A DNA stretch of 5,192 nucleotides, taken from positions 1 through 5,192 of the forward strand of contig CALWBJ010000150.1 in the NCBI GenBank assembly GCA_944376035.1. Reading direction: 5' to 3'. The position numbers and the translations under genes are program-made. The notes beneath the pieces are model-generated. The model searched no databases and had not been told where the DNA came from. It saw only the letters and a program-made list of their open reading frames with translations. The stretch comes from an uncultured Clostridia bacterium (GTDB taxonomy: Bacteria > Bacillota > Clostridia > Christensenellales > Borkfalkiaceae). Positions 4,853-5,192 of the stretch are shown piece by piece (positions within the stretch are counted from its first letter, which is position 1; every line of letters starts with the position of its first letter).

Positions 4853-5192
4853 TTTGTCTTTAAGCGAAATAAAATAAATCAAAATAACTTTACAGTGTTT
4901 TAATCTGAAAGGTAATAAAAACAAGATAAATAAAAACCGAATCAAATAAAAATTAAGTTAAAAATTTATATTAAGTAAAACATGTCAAATAAAAATGAAA
5001 AAAACTTCAAGTCCGTCGTTTATTTTTCGGCGGGCTTAAAATTTTAAATTTGATAATAGATTTTGCATGTCAGGTAAATTACATTAAACATAATCAAAAA
5101 AATAAAATTTAGATTTATTTTTCATAAAAATAAATAAAGTTTAAATTATTTTTCCGATATTGAATTATTTTTGAAAAGAAATGAAATATATT
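4853..5192. other. AT-rich intergenic DNA after minE
   Basis: This 340-bp stretch has no plausible gene on either strand. Apart from the likely terminator at 5009-5037 it holds only low-complexity A/T sequence. A purely AT inverted repeat lies at 5113-5122 and 5126-5135 (ATTTATTTTT with AAAAATAAAT around CAT), weak and probably chance. No promoter with a convincing -35 and -10 pair is seen near the right edge. Confidence 0.7.
5009..5037 (+). terminator. Probable terminator of the minDE unit
   Basis: AAGTCCGTCG (5009-5018) pairs with CGGCGGGCTT (5028-5037), a 10-bp stem around a 9-nt T-rich loop. Two of the pairs are U-G (5012-5034 and 5016-5030), stable only in + strand RNA; on the - strand they would be A-C mismatches. 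That favours a + strand terminator, although the downstream tail AAAATTTTAAATTT is a broken T-run. An A7 run lies just upstream (4998-5004), so a leaky - strand role cannot be excluded. It sits 156 nt after minE. Confidence 0.6.

Noticed and set aside
4994..5039. Short frame MKKTSSPSFIFRRA across the hairpin after minE.
   Set aside because: Only 14 codons, no ribosome binding site, and the sequence is explained by the terminator hairpin.

Overview
The window looks like a chromosomal segment from a low-GC Gram-positive bacterium, most likely a member of the Clostridia. The reasons are the strong AGGAGGTGAT-type ribosome binding sites, the use of GTG and TTG starts, a sigma-A-type promoter with an extended -10, very AT-rich intergenic DNA around moderately GC coding DNA, and a MinD/MinE pair beside an MreB-like gene. 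The lineage call is inference; no rRNA or other taxonomic marker is present. All recognised genes are on the + strand.

Layout. (1) Positions 1-113 hold the last codons of a transposase of IS30 type that enters from the left edge; the IS end probably lies before about 160, where base composition drops abruptly. (2) 317-694 is a half-length TauE/SafE membrane protein, 125 aa. (3) About 250 bp of AT-rich DNA follows. It ends in a good sigma-A promoter (879-907) with a perfect inverted repeat over its spacer, ahead of a 504-aa Ppx/GppA phosphatase (946-2460) that starts at TTG and is closed by a terminator at 2467-2505. (4) 2600-3607 is a 335-aa divergent MreB-like actin homologue with altered nucleotide-binding motifs. 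(5) A 220-bp spacer ends in a very strong terminator hairpin (3751-3797) just upstream of minD. (6) minD (3831-4619) and minE (4616-4852) overlap by ATGA and are followed by a likely terminator at 5009-5037. The rest, to 5192, is AT-rich with no recognisable gene.

How they fit together. MreB-like, MinD and MinE belong to cell shape and division-site control. The arrangement resembles the mreB-mreC-mreD-minC-minD-minE cluster known in Firmicutes, but mreC, mreD and minC are not between the genes and the MreB-like protein is degenerate at its ATP site. Ppx is a polyphosphate or (p)ppGpp phosphatase with its own promoter and terminator, so it is an independent unit. The TauE half-protein probably needs a partner to form a transporter, and none is present here.

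I see no CRISPR array, tRNA or rRNA gene, or clear new defence-type system. The most interesting points are the degenerate MreB-like protein next to minDE without minC, the terminator directly in front of minD, the possible operator on the ppx promoter, and the solitary half-length TauE gene.
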